DNA from: Anaerolineales bacterium
GTDB taxonomy: Bacteria; Chloroflexota; Anaerolineae; Anaerolineales; Villigracilaceae
DNA length: 61,543 bases
Assembly: GCA_016789025.1 (NCBI GenBank)
Contig: JAEURC010000063.1
Location: forward strand, 1 to 61,543
Direction: 5' to 3'
Shown: positions 1 through 7,377 of the stretch, piece after piece
How the letters are laid out: every line of letters begins with the position of its first letter
Numbering within the stretch: the first letter of the stretch is position 1
Notes under the pieces: model-generated
The model's input: the letters and a program-made list of their open reading frames with translations, nothing else
What the model was told of the DNA's origin: nothing
Database searches by the model: none
Program-made: the position numbers and the translations under genes

Positions 1-1127
1 GGCTGAGCGCGGACGTTGCCCAGCCAGTACAAGATGAACACCCACAGAAGCCAGCTGAAGTTGAACGATGCGAACGAAAACGTCAACAAGACAGGGAGAA
101 TGCTCAACGCGATCAACGCGCCGATGGCAAACGGAAAAATCTTCCGCGCTTTATCGCCGAACAGACCGTACGCCACATGCCCGCCGTCGAGCGTCCCAAC
201 GGGAATCAGATTCAGCGCGGTGACGAGCAATCCCGCCCAGCCCGCGAGCGCGACGGAATGAAGTTGCACATCCATGCCGCCGAAAGGAATGGGCGAACCT
301 GAGAAAAAATATTGAAGCCAATAAACGGCTTGCGACAGCCCGCCAGTGCTGACAGGCGCGGGTAACAATTGACCGAATACCATGAACTTAGAAAACAGGT
401 AAAAGATCGAATTCCCTTCAAGGAAACCAGACATTCCATCGGGCGCGTGTTGAATTGGACCCAAATTTGAAAGCGACAAGCCAATGAACAAAACGGGAAG
501 CGCCACGATGAGACCGGCGATCGGTCCCGCCACGCCCACATCAAACAGCACGCGCTTGTTCTTCGGGATGCCGCGCATGGCGATGAACGCCCCAAACGTC
601 CCCAGCGGACTGATCATCGGCGCGGGCAGAAAATACGGCAACGTAGCAGGGACTTTGTAAATACGGCAGGCGACGTAATGTCCCATTTCGTGCGCGAACA
701 GAATGCCCATCATGCTCAGCGCGAAGGGCCAGCCTGTAAGAATGTTGAGAAGCAAATATTGAAAAGGAAACGATCCGTCTGCTGGAACGGCGCTTGGGGG
801 AATTTCAACTCCCGTAAGCAACATGCTGACGATCGTGAGAATAAAAAGGATGATGTTGATGTGTACCCGCGTATTCGTCCGAGGCGTTGGGATGCTTTGC
901 ACCAAGTAAATGACTTGCCTGCCATCTTCGCCTTTTCTGAAGAGCGGGGTGAGGTTGAATCCGCGAACCGCGTCGGCGAGTTGATCGTACGCGGCGACGG
1001 AATCTTCGCCGAGCAGATGTCCTCGATAACGGACGATCCATTCACGCGGGTCGCCCGCGGTGACATCGTCAATGCGAAAGATTCGGGATACGTGGGAGGT
1101 GAGAACTTCGATTTCGGGGAGGGACAT
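1..1127 (-). CDS. Site-2 protease family membrane metalloprotease (C-terminus off window)
   Basis: Intramembrane zinc protease of the M50 type, which cuts membrane-anchored substrates within the bilayer. The reading frame runs from an ATG at 1127 to the left edge without a stop, about 375 codons. A soluble N-terminal part of about 80 residues precedes the first membrane helix. The zinc-binding HEMGH lies near residue 150, and the second M50 motif appears as LDGGH near residue 320. Several hydrophobic helices surround both motifs. The long sequence between the motifs resembles the plant EGY / cyanobacterial type. A GGAG lies 7 nt before the ATG. The gene follows tRNA-Sec and a palindromic repeat on the same strand. 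The substrate cannot be inferred. Confidence 0.9.
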   Translation of the reverse strand, partial: MSLPEIEVLTSHVSRIFRIDDVTAGDPREWIVRYRGHLLGEDSVAAYDQLADAVRGFNLTPLFRKGEDGRQVIYLVQSIPTPRTNTRVHINIILFILTIVSMLLTGVEIPPSAVPADGSFPFQYLLLNILTGWPFALSMMGILFAHEMGHYVACRIYKVPATLPYFLPAPMISPLGTFGAFIAMRGIPKNKRVLFDVGVAGPIAGLIVALPVLFIGLSLSNLGPIQHAPDGMSGFLEGNSIFYLFSKFMVFGQLLPAPVSTGGLSQAVYWLQYFFSGSPIPFGGMDVQLHSVALAGWAGLLVTALNLIPVGTLDGGHVAYGLFGDKARKIFPFAIGALIALSILPVLLTFSFASFNFSWLLWVFILYWLGNVRAQ

Positions 1128-1137
1128 AAATCTCCAG

Positions 1138-1170
1138 AAGTGACAGTCACCTTTGAGGTGACTGTCACTT
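1138..1170. repeat. 33-nt palindromic repeat (15-3-15), GTGACAGTCAC family
   Basis: Perfect inverted repeat with arms AAGTGACAGTCACCT and AGGTGACTGTCACTT around a 3-nt loop. It lies between tRNA-Sec and the protease gene. A close relative with the same GTGACAGTCAC core is embedded in the coding sequence of the xanthine dehydrogenase at 50920-50954. Confidence 0.9.
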
Positions 1171-1181
1171 TAAAGTGTAGG

Positions 1182-1275
1182 CGAGAGTGGATGGGAGTCG
1201 AACCCACCGCGGCACGCAACGCGTCCCGCCACAGGTTTTGAAGACCAGGAAGCCCACCGGGACCTAACCACTCCC
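1182..1275 (-). tRNA. selC: tRNA-Sec (anticodon UCA)
   Basis: The minus strand folds as a selenocysteine tRNA, the UGA decoder for selenoproteins. An 8-bp acceptor stem (GGGAGTGG with CCACTCTC, one G-U) stacks on a 5-bp T arm holding GGTTCGACTCC, giving the 8+5 arrangement typical of bacterial tRNA-Sec. The D stem is long with a GGT loop. The anticodon loop is CTTCAAA (anticodon TCA). A long variable arm closes over GTT. CCA is not fully encoded (GCCT follows the acceptor). Two imperfections are visible: a T-T mismatch in the anticodon stem and a G-G mismatch in the variable arm. No selenoprotein was recognised in this window. Confidence 0.85.
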
Positions 1276-1336
1276 ACGCGCAAGGATAATCGAAGGAGAG
1301 AGGGAAGGCAAGCAAGATTATCAGAAGGGATTAATG

Positions 1337-2086
1337 CTACTTGTGAGTTGTGGCGTCAGGCATAATTGTGCCTTTGAGGGTTTTAGCGGTTTTCAACTGT
1401 TCAGTAGTGACCAAAGCATCTTCCAAATAAGCATTCATTAGGATTGCATTACTCAAATCCGCACGCCGAAGATCAGCCTTGTGCAAATTAGTGCCTTCTA
1501 AATTGGAATTCTGTAGATATGCCCCAAGAAGGCTTGCGCCCTCAAAGTTTACACCGAGTAAGTAACAGTTGGTCAAATCAGCAAGTATTAGATCAGAATC
1601 CTTAAAATCTGCACCAGACAAATCAACGATCGGTCTTTTTAACTGAATAAGTTTTGACTCTTTAAGGAAAAGTAATACTAAACCTTTGCGCACTCGATCC
1701 AACCCTCGTAAAACAGTAAGTGTTCGTATTCTTGCAACGTTGCTAACTTCTTCATTTTTGACCGCCTGCAAATTATTCTCTAGCAGCAACTCGGTCATTC
1801 GATCCAAATATGATTGAAGTGCAGTTTCCTGCTGATGGTCAGTAGCAAGTTCACGCTCCAGTTTTGCACGGTCTTCAGCAATTTGACGTTCAAGAGCACG
1901 TTCAGAACGGTTTAGATAAAATGCTCCAAGTGCTAAAACCAATGGGATGATGAGAAGTTCCATCCAATCCCACAGAGACTTACCTTCGAAACCCGTATTT
2001 TTCAACCGAACAGTTTCAAAAAGAATAAATCCCCCAACTATGACAATGCTTGCATACAGCAGGTATTTTTGCCATCCTGATTTCAT
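1337..2086 (-). CDS. Membrane-anchored pentapeptide-repeat protein
   Basis: A 249-residue protein with two N-terminal membrane helices (about residues 8-24 and 45-62), a charged stretch likely to be a coiled coil (about 63-95), a linker, and a C-terminal run of A(D/N)LXX-type pentapeptides (about 155-225) expected to form a right-handed quadrilateral beta helix. The combination suggests a cytoplasmic beta-helix scaffold tethered to the membrane. Its partner is unknown. A GTGAGG sits just before the ATG. Base composition is more AT-rich than in the neighbours, which may indicate transfer. The function cannot be named. Confidence 0.8.
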   Translation of the reverse strand: MKSGWQKYLLYASIVIVGGFILFETVRLKNTGFEGKSLWDWMELLIIPLVLALGAFYLNRSERALERQIAEDRAKLERELATDHQQETALQSYLDRMTELLLENNLQAVKNEEVSNVARIRTLTVLRGLDRVRKGLVLLFLKESKLIQLKRPIVDLSGADFKDSDLILADLTNCYLLGVNFEGASLLGAYLQNSNLEGTNLHKADLRRADLSNAILMNAYLEDALVTTEQLKTAKTLKGTIMPDATTHK

Positions 2087-2135
2087 AAGACCTCACTTGT
2101 TGGATAGATTTTAGCCGATTGGTGATTAAACCAAA

Positions 2136-2168
2136 AGACCCGACAGGTTTCGGAAACCTGTCGGGTCT
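2136..2168. repeat. 33-nt palindromic repeat (15-3-15), AGACC family
   Basis: Perfect palindrome with arms AGACCCGACAGGTTT and AAACCTGTCGGGTCT and loop CGG. It has the same size and layout as the copy at 2534-2566. The two copies bracket the small DUF4190-like gene. With no clear T run, it is better called a repeat than a terminator. Confidence 0.85.
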
Positions 2169-2171
2169 CAA

Positions 2172-2525
2172 CTACGGTCTTATTTGATTTACACCATGCT
2201 GAATGAATTCAGAAATATACGGGAAGAGCAATACGCCCACCGTAACGAGACATAACATAGCAACGATGGTAATTCCGCCTACCCATACTGCGAATAACGC
2301 GAGCGCTCGTCCGTTTGTGCCGTCGGTGCGAGTTTCGCGGAGGGCGATGAATCCAAGGATCAACGCGGCGAAGGACAGGACAAAACCGGGCGGATAGCAT
2401 ATCAACGCGGTGAGTGGGACAGGCAGAAAGCCCGCGCACAATGCGAGAACAGCGAGAATAGAGAATACAAATCCGAGCAGGGCTTTGCGGTTGAAGGAGG
2501 AGATGGGAACGAATTCGGGAATCAT
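2172..2525 (-). CDS. DUF4190-like small membrane protein
   Basis: A protein of about 117 residues with a short soluble N-terminus and three to four hydrophobic segments, including an LGFIALRETRTDGTNGRALA stretch typical of the DUF4190 family, in which a helix pair is followed by a GR-containing loop. Family function is unknown. An in-frame TTG lies 6 nt upstream, but the ATG at 2525 is the better start. The purine-rich GTGAGG that would serve as ribosome site is the right arm of the palindrome at 2534-2566, so a repeat may supply the initiation signal. The gene is bracketed by two members of that repeat family. Confidence 0.7.
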   Translation of the reverse strand: MIPEFVPISSFNRKALLGFVFSILAVLALCAGFLPVPLTALICYPPGFVLSFAALILGFIALRETRTDGTNGRALALFAVWVGGITIVAMLCLVTVGVLLFPYISEFIQHGVNQIRP

Positions 2526-2533
2526 ATTCAAAA

Positions 2534-2566
2534 AGACCTCACAGGTCTGCGAGACCTGTGAGGTCT
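2534..2566. repeat. 33-nt palindromic repeat (15-3-15), AGACC family
   Basis: Perfect palindrome with arms AGACCTCACAGGTCT and AGACCTGTGAGGTCT and loop GCG. Same architecture as 2136-2168. It lies between tRNA-Pro and the DUF4190-like gene. Confidence 0.85.
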
Positions 2567-2573
2567 AATTCAG

Positions 2574-2647
2574 TCGGGGCGATAGGATTTGAACCTACGA
2601 CCCCTTGCACCCCATGCAAGTGCGCTACCGGGCTGCGCCACGCCCCG
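2574..2647 (-). tRNA. tRNA-Pro (anticodon GGG)
   Basis: A full cloverleaf of 74 nt is visible on the minus strand. The acceptor is CGGGGCG with CGCCCCG and discriminator A. The D arm has GCGCAGCCCGGTAGCGC, the anticodon stem is CTTGC/GCAAG with loop ATGGGGT, and the T arm holds GTTCAAATC. The 3' CCA is not encoded. Confidence 0.95.
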
Positions 2648-2694
2648 ATTGAGAGAAACGCATTATAGTCTCATTTGAAAATTTCGGCAACACA

Positions 2695-2723
2695 ATGACA
2701 TGACGATGTGATTATGCTATACT
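2695..2723 (+). promoter_or_regulatory. Promoter of the replication operon
   Basis: ATGACA (2695-2700), a 17-nt spacer, then TATACT (2718-2723) preceded by TGC as an extended -10. It lies 25 nt before the ATG of the BFN gene, with a CGGAG ribosome site between. No functional data; inferred from motif fit and spacing. Confidence 0.6.
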
Positions 2724-2747
2724 AGCAAAACAAGCCCGGAGTTTTCC

Positions 2748-3338
2748 ATGAATAATTTGATCGAAGTTCAAATAGACAGCGTCCGCGTACACTTGATGAC
2801 GCCTAACCGCTTGGTGGTGTTGAAGCAGGTCAATTCGGAACGCTATCTGCCCATCTGGGTCGGTCCGTACGAAGCGGAGGCGATCACCGTCGCGTTGCAG
2901 GAAGTGGAAGTGAGTCGTCCGCTCACGCATGACCTGTTGCGAAACATCTTCAACGCGTTCAACGCGCGCATCACGCGCATCGAGATCGTCAAACTAGAGA
3001 ACGACACCTACTTCGGCGCCATCATCGCCGACTTCAACGGCAAGGAACTCAAGATCGATTCGCGCTCCTCGGACGCCATCGCGTTGTCGGTGCGCGCGCA
3101 TGTGCCGATCTACGTCCACCCGAGCGTGATGGACGTGGCGAGCATCCTCCCTGAGCAAGAAGTGGCTGAGAATGTCGCTCCGCCCGCCAAAGCCGAGCCA
3201 GCCCCCCTGTCGAAAGAAGGAGCCGAGCGTTTGTCCGTCTTTGAAAATTTTTTGGATAAACTCGACTTCGACAAGCCCGATGAAAATAAATCCGAAGGCG
3301 ACGCGCCGGACAAACCGAAAAATCCAAAGAAAAAATGA
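2748..3338 (+). CDS. Bifunctional nuclease (BFN, DUF151) family protein
   Basis: A 196-residue protein. Residues 1 to about 130 match the BFN/DUF151 fold, with the conserved LPIWVGPYEAEAI segment near residue 35, RPLTHDLL near 60, and a SRSSDAIALSVR block near 105. The last 60 residues are a charged, Pro/Ala/Lys-rich tail. Plant members have nuclease activity, but the bacterial role is not settled. The gene is first in an operon with dnaB, overlapping it by 4 nt (ATGA), which suggests a link to DNA replication or repair. Confidence 0.85.
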   Translation: MNNLIEVQIDSVRVHLMTPNRLVVLKQVNSERYLPIWVGPYEAEAITVALQEVEVSRPLTHDLLRNIFNAFNARITRIEIVKLENDTYFGAIIADFNGKELKIDSRSSDAIALSVRAHVPIYVHPSVMDVASILPEQEVAENVAPPAKAEPAPLSKEGAERLSVFENFLDKLDFDKPDENKSEGDAPDKPKNPKKK

Positions 3339-4708
3339 CAGACTTTCTGCCTAACGAAGATATCGCCCCCGCCACGTCAACGGCAGTGCCGCACAGCCGC
3401 GAAGCCGAAGAAGCCGTCGTTGGGGCGGTGTTCATTAACCCCGAAGTGTATTACGACGTCGCGCAATTTTTGAGCGCGGACGATTTTTATATTCACCGAC
3501 ACAAGTGGATCTGGGAATCGTTCACGAGCCTGCACGAACAACGCATCCCCATCGACCTGCTGACTGTTTCGAACGAACTCGACAAGCGCGGTCAACTCGG
3601 CGAACTCGGCGGACCCGCGTATCTGACCGCGTTGGTGAATCAAGTGCCGTCGTCGCTCAACGCGGAGTCGTACGGGCACATCGTGGAGGGACATTCGATC
3701 CGCCGCAAGATGATCGACGCGGCGAACAAGATCGCTTCGATCGCGTACAACGAGAAGACGAACGTTGACGATGTGATGGACGAGGCGGAGAAGGCGGTCT
3801 TCAACGTCAGCGAACGGCGGCTCAAACACGACCTTCAACCGATCTCCAATGTGTTGAGCGAGTACTACGACCGAATTGACACGCTCGCGAAACGCCCCGA
3901 TGAAATTGTCGGTGTGCCGACGGGATTTATTGATCTCGATAAAATGTTGACGGGTTTACAGCCATCGGACTTGTTGATCATCGCTGGTCGTCCTGGTCAG
4001 GGTAAGACGGGTTTTCTGCTTTCGATTGCAAAGAACGCGGGACTGACTCATAAAAAACATGTCGCCATCTTTTCATTGGAAATGTCGAATGAACAAGTCG
4101 TGCAAAGATTGATCGCGCAAGAAACAGGCATCGACTCGCAGCGTCTGCGAACGGGAAAGTTGCAAGAGAGCGAGTGGCCCCTGTTCACACATTCCATTGA
4201 AGTATTCGGCGACACGCACATTTATCTCGACGACACGCCTGCCATTACGCCTTTGCAGTTAAGGACAAAATGTCGCAGACTTCATCTTGAATTTGGTCTC
4301 GACTTGATCATCATTGACTACCTTCAACTCATGGGCGGCGACACGCGCACCGATAACCGCGTTCAGGAAGTTTCGTATATCTCGCGCAACCTCAAAGTGC
4401 TGGCGCGCGAGTTGAATGTGCCTGTCCTTGCGGCGGCGCAATTGAGTCGCGCCGTTGAACAGCGTTCCGATAAACGCCCCGTGCTTTCAGATTTGAGAGA
4501 ATCGGGATCGCTGGAACAGGACGCCGACATCGTGATGTTCATTTATCGTCCCGATCAATATGAAAAAGATACGGTCAAGCAAAATGTGGCGGAGATCATC
4601 GTGGCAAAGCATCGTAACGGGCCCGTTGGGAGCGTGGAGTTGGTCTTCCGCGGCGCGTTGGCGAAGTTTGAGAATGCGGCGACGAGGGTATTCAAGCCCA
4701 ATGAATAA
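3335..4708 (+). CDS. dnaB: Replicative DNA helicase DnaB
   Basis: A 457-residue hexameric 5'-3' helicase of the replisome. The N-terminal domain (about 15-115) begins with the usual REAEEAVVGA block. The RecA-like motor starts with Walker A GRPGQGKTG near residue 217, followed by EMSNEQVVQRL, a Walker B-type LIIIDYLQLM near 324, and an SDLRESGSLEQDADIVMFI block. No intein or insertion is seen, and length is normal. Translation is likely coupled to the BFN gene by a 4-nt overlap. Genes for a DnaD-like protein and a DnaC-like loader follow directly. Confidence 0.97.
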   Translation: MTDFLPNEDIAPATSTAVPHSREAEEAVVGAVFINPEVYYDVAQFLSADDFYIHRHKWIWESFTSLHEQRIPIDLLTVSNELDKRGQLGELGGPAYLTALVNQVPSSLNAESYGHIVEGHSIRRKMIDAANKIASIAYNEKTNVDDVMDEAEKAVFNVSERRLKHDLQPISNVLSEYYDRIDTLAKRPDEIVGVPTGFIDLDKMLTGLQPSDLLIIAGRPGQGKTGFLLSIAKNAGLTHKKHVAIFSLEMSNEQVVQRLIAQETGIDSQRLRTGKLQESEWPLFTHSIEVFGDTHIYLDDTPAITPLQLRTKCRRLHLEFGLDLIIIDYLQLMGGDTRTDNRVQEVSYISRNLKVLARELNVPVLAAAQLSRAVEQRSDKRPVLSDLRESGSLEQDADIVMFIYRPDQYEKDTVKQNVAEIIVAKHRNGPVGSVELVFRGALAKFENAATRVFKPNE

Positions 4709-4709
4709 T

Positions 4710-4740
4710 TTGCCACAGAGACACAGAGAGCACAGAGATT
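4710..4740. repeat. Half copy of the CCACAGAGACACAGAG repeat family
   Basis: A direct run of CACAGAG-type words follows the dnaB stop codon. It matches one arm of the fuller inverted repeats at 33039-33107, 49170-49224, 49666-49733 and 60506-60574. No complementary arm is present here. Confidence 0.6.
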
Positions 4741-4755
4741 TTTAATTGAGGTTTC

Positions 4756-5406
4756 GTGAGCAAGTTTAAAGGCTTCACAGATTCGGAAACATTCACTTCC
4801 CTGCCTGACAAATTCTTTCACGAGTTGTTGAAAGAGATCGACGATGTTGCGGAGTTGAAGGTGACCGCGTATTTTCTGTGGCGCGCGGAGAGTATGGACG
4901 GTCCGTTTCGGGCGTTGACGAAGATGGATTTCGACGTGAAGGAGTTGGGGCTGAGCGCGGAGGAGATCAAGCGGGGGCTTGAGAAAGCCATCCAGCGCGG
5001 GAGCCTGCTGAAGGTCGAGCGAGAAGCGGTGGTTTACATCCTGTTGAATTCGCCGAGGGGACGGGCGGGAATCCAAGCGATAGAAAGTGGAAAGTGGAGT
5101 CCGACCGCATCCGCGCCGCCGATGGAGCGACCGAATGTGTTTCGGTTGTACGAGGAGAATATCGGTCCGCTCACGCCGATGATCGCGGACGCGTTGAAAG
5201 ACGCCGAAGAATCGTATCACGCGGAGTGGATCGCCGAGGCGATCGAGCTGGCGGTGAAAAACAATAAACGCAATTGGAAATATTGCGAAGCAATTTTGAA
5301 GCGATGGAAAGATGAAGGCAGGCATGGACAAACGAATCAGCGCGACGCTCGACAAGGTTCGGAGCGATACACAAAAAGCGAGTTCGCCGAATACCTCGAT
5401 GGATAA
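4756..5406 (+). CDS. DnaD-like primosomal protein
   Basis: A 216-residue protein starting at GTG 4756. The N-terminal half looks like a winged-helix DNA-binding domain. The C-terminal part (about residues 125-190) carries a DnaD-type domain ending in the family's NWKYCEAILKRW signature. DnaD proteins remodel DNA and help recruit the helicase-loader complex at initiation or restart. The position between dnaB and a DnaC-like gene supports that role. The tail overlaps the longest reading frame of the next gene by 95 nt. Confidence 0.8.
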   Translation: MSKFKGFTDSETFTSLPDKFFHELLKEIDDVAELKVTAYFLWRAESMDGPFRALTKMDFDVKELGLSAEEIKRGLEKAIQRGSLLKVEREAVVYILLNSPRGRAGIQAIESGKWSPTASAPPMERPNVFRLYEENIGPLTPMIADALKDAEESYHAEWIAEAIELAVKNNKRNWKYCEAILKRWKDEGRHGQTNQRDARQGSERYTKSEFAEYLDG

Positions 5407-6838
5407 CGTCGCGCCGTTGCTCGGTAAACCCGATTGCCCATATTGCGGAGGTGTGGGCTTCTTGCGCGTGGACGTGCCAGTGGGTCACCAAAAATTCGGT
5501 CGGCTTGAGCCATGCGTGTGCCGCGCGAATGAGATCGCTGAAAATGCGCGTCAGCGTTTGTATGAGATGAGCAACCTCGAACGGTTGAGTCATCTCACGT
5601 TTGCGAATTTCAATTCGTCGGGCAACCCCAAAGCGGAATTCGTCTCGCCGCAGGAAGTGGCGAGTCTGCGCGACGCGCTCGACGCTTCGGAACATTTTGC
5701 AAAGACTCTCACGGGCTGGTTACTGCTCGAAGGTTCGTACGGATGCGGCAAGACGCATCTCGCGGCGGCAATCGCAAATGAATGCGTTCAGCGCGGCGTC
5801 CCCACGTTGTTCATCACGGTTCCTGATTTACTCGATTCACTTCGCTTTGCATACGCCGACCCTGAAACAACTTTTGAAGAACGCTTTGAAACGATCCGCA
5901 CAGCAGACCTGCTAGTGATGGACGACTTCGGCACACAGAACGCCACGCCGTGGGCGCAGGAAAAATTATTCCAGATCATCAACGCTCGCTACATCAATAA
6001 ACTTCCAACGGTCATCACGACCAATTTGATTTTGGATGAAGTCGAGAGCCGCATCCGTTCACGCTTGCAAGACGCGGAGTTCGTGAAATACATCCGCATC
6101 ACCGCGCCCGACTTCCGCCGCCCCACCGAGACCAGCAACCCAGGCATCTCGATGCTGTCGCTTTCGCACATCAAGGATCTGTCGTTCGGCAATTTTGAAA
6201 CGCGCGATGATGAGGTAGGCAAGGAAATCGTCACGACCATCACGAAAGAGCGACAAGATCGTTACGGTCGTCCCGTCAAAGACAAAGAGATCGTGCGCGA
6301 GAAGGTCACGGTGCAACACATCAAGCGATTGCATGAGGCGCTCGATGCGGCTGTCCATTTTGCGGAGGGTCCGAACGGCTGGCTGGTGATCCTCGGCGGC
6401 TCGCATTCAGGCAAGACGCATCTCGCCGCCGCGGTTGGGAATTATCGCCTACTCCTCGGCGGACAAGCGATTCTTGCGGAAGTTTCGACTCTGCTCGACT
6501 ATCTCAAAGCCACCTTCCGCCCCAACTCGGACGTGACGTTTGACCGCCGTTCCTACGAGATCCGCACCACGCCCCTGCTCATGCTCGACGACTTGAAGGA
6601 AAGCGGAATCAGTTCCGTGTGGGCGGAGGATAAACTGCACCAGATTCTGAATCACCGCTATTATGCGAGTCTGCCAACGGTGATCACGTCCACGCTTGAC
6701 CCTGAGTCATTTGCGAAGAGTTATCCAAGCTTATGGAATAAGTTGCTCGACACAAGCAAATGTCAAATTTGCGTGATTGATATGCCGCCGTACCGCAAGT
6801 CCGCGAAGGGGAAGAAGGCGGCGGCGAAAAAGAAGTAA
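5312..6838 (+). CDS. Tandem-AAA+ DnaC/IstB-like helicase loader
   Basis: A 508-residue protein with two DnaC-type ATPase modules in one chain. A CPYCGG pair near residue 42 and CVC near 68 form a likely zinc site. Module one has Walker A GSYGCGKTH near 140 and LLVMDDFG near 199. Module two has GGSHSGKTH near 363 and LLMLDDLKES near 422. A Lys-rich tail ends the protein. The family normally has one module of about 250 residues, so this looks like an internal duplication. Start is uncertain: ATG 5312, ATG 5324, or ATG 5399, the last overlapping the upstream stop by 8 nt. It probably loads DnaB, whose gene is two genes upstream. Confidence 0.85.
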   Translation: MKAGMDKRISATLDKVRSDTQKASSPNTSMDNVAPLLGKPDCPYCGGVGFLRVDVPVGHQKFGRLEPCVCRANEIAENARQRLYEMSNLERLSHLTFANFNSSGNPKAEFVSPQEVASLRDALDASEHFAKTLTGWLLLEGSYGCGKTHLAAAIANECVQRGVPTLFITVPDLLDSLRFAYADPETTFEERFETIRTADLLVMDDFGTQNATPWAQEKLFQIINARYINKLPTVITTNLILDEVESRIRSRLQDAEFVKYIRITAPDFRRPTETSNPGISMLSLSHIKDLSFGNFETRDDEVGKEIVTTITKERQDRYGRPVKDKEIVREKVTVQHIKRLHEALDAAVHFAEGPNGWLVILGGSHSGKTHLAAAVGNYRLLLGGQAILAEVSTLLDYLKATFRPNSDVTFDRRSYEIRTTPLLMLDDLKESGISSVWAEDKLHQILNHRYYASLPTVITSTLDPESFAKSYPSLWNKLLDTSKCQICVIDMPPYRKSAKGKKAAAKKK

Positions 6839-6850
6839 CAACAAGTGAAC

Positions 6851-7036
6851 ATCGGTGGTTGAGTAGGGGCGGCGCTGTTCCGCCTCGTATCGAAACCACC
6901 AAGTATCAAAAGCAATGCTTGTTAAAGAAGTGTATTTGCCATTGGTGGTTTCGACACGACCTGCGCCGCTTCGACTACGTGGCGCGAACAACACGCGCCA
7001 CTCCGCTCAGCACGACAGATCTACTCAACCACCGAT
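6851..7036. repeat. 186-bp double palindrome with 16-bp terminal inverted repeats
   Basis: The ends ATCGGTGGTTGAGTAG (6851-6866) and CTACTCAACCACCGAT (7021-7036) are perfect inverse copies. Inside, CGAAACCACCAA (about 6891-6902) faces TTGGTGGTTTCG (about 6942-6953). The structure therefore looks like two GGTGGTTGAGTAG...CGAAACCACC units set head to head. A shorter relative lies at 30400-30455. No open frame inside looks coding. Confidence 0.8.
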
Positions 7037-7377
7037 TTCTTTTTAAATCATCAACCTGATTGAAAACTCTCCTCAACGAGGCTTATGTGAATCTGCATAG
7101 GCACATCTGGAATCATTGCTTACATCTTGATATAAAGCGACAAGAATTTAACCTAGTTTAGGAGAACCACCCTGCTTACCTACTGTGCATGCGCGAAGGG
7201 CGCATGGGCGATCTACCATCCATCCGCAACGATTGATCGGCATGGAAAGGTTATAATTACGAGGATGGGAAATTTAGTAAAAGCCGATGATCGGGTAAAT
7301 GAGAGACAGAAGCGATCTTCAATTCGACATCCGAGATCAAGTAAAGCATATGTAACGTATTTATACATGGAGGTTAG
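7037..7377. other. Intergenic region upstream of the methyltransferase
   Basis: About 340 nt without a convincing gene. A TATAAT hexamer lies at 7252-7257, with a TTGATC only 13 nt before it, so promoter assignment is weak. GGAGG at 7370 is the ribosome site of the next gene. Base composition is somewhat more AT-rich than in the coding neighbours. No stable hairpin or repeat was recognised here. Confidence 0.5.

Noticed and set aside
5090..5105. GAAAGTGGAAAGTGG in the DnaD-like gene, similar to a run after the XDH stop at 52741
   Set aside because: It encodes IESGKW, which fits normal DnaD-type sequence. The match is short and probably coincidental.
7252..7257. TATAAT as promoter of the methyltransferase gene
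   Set aside because: The nearest -35-like word is only 13 nt away and the leader would be 115 nt. Kept only as a remark in the gap entry.
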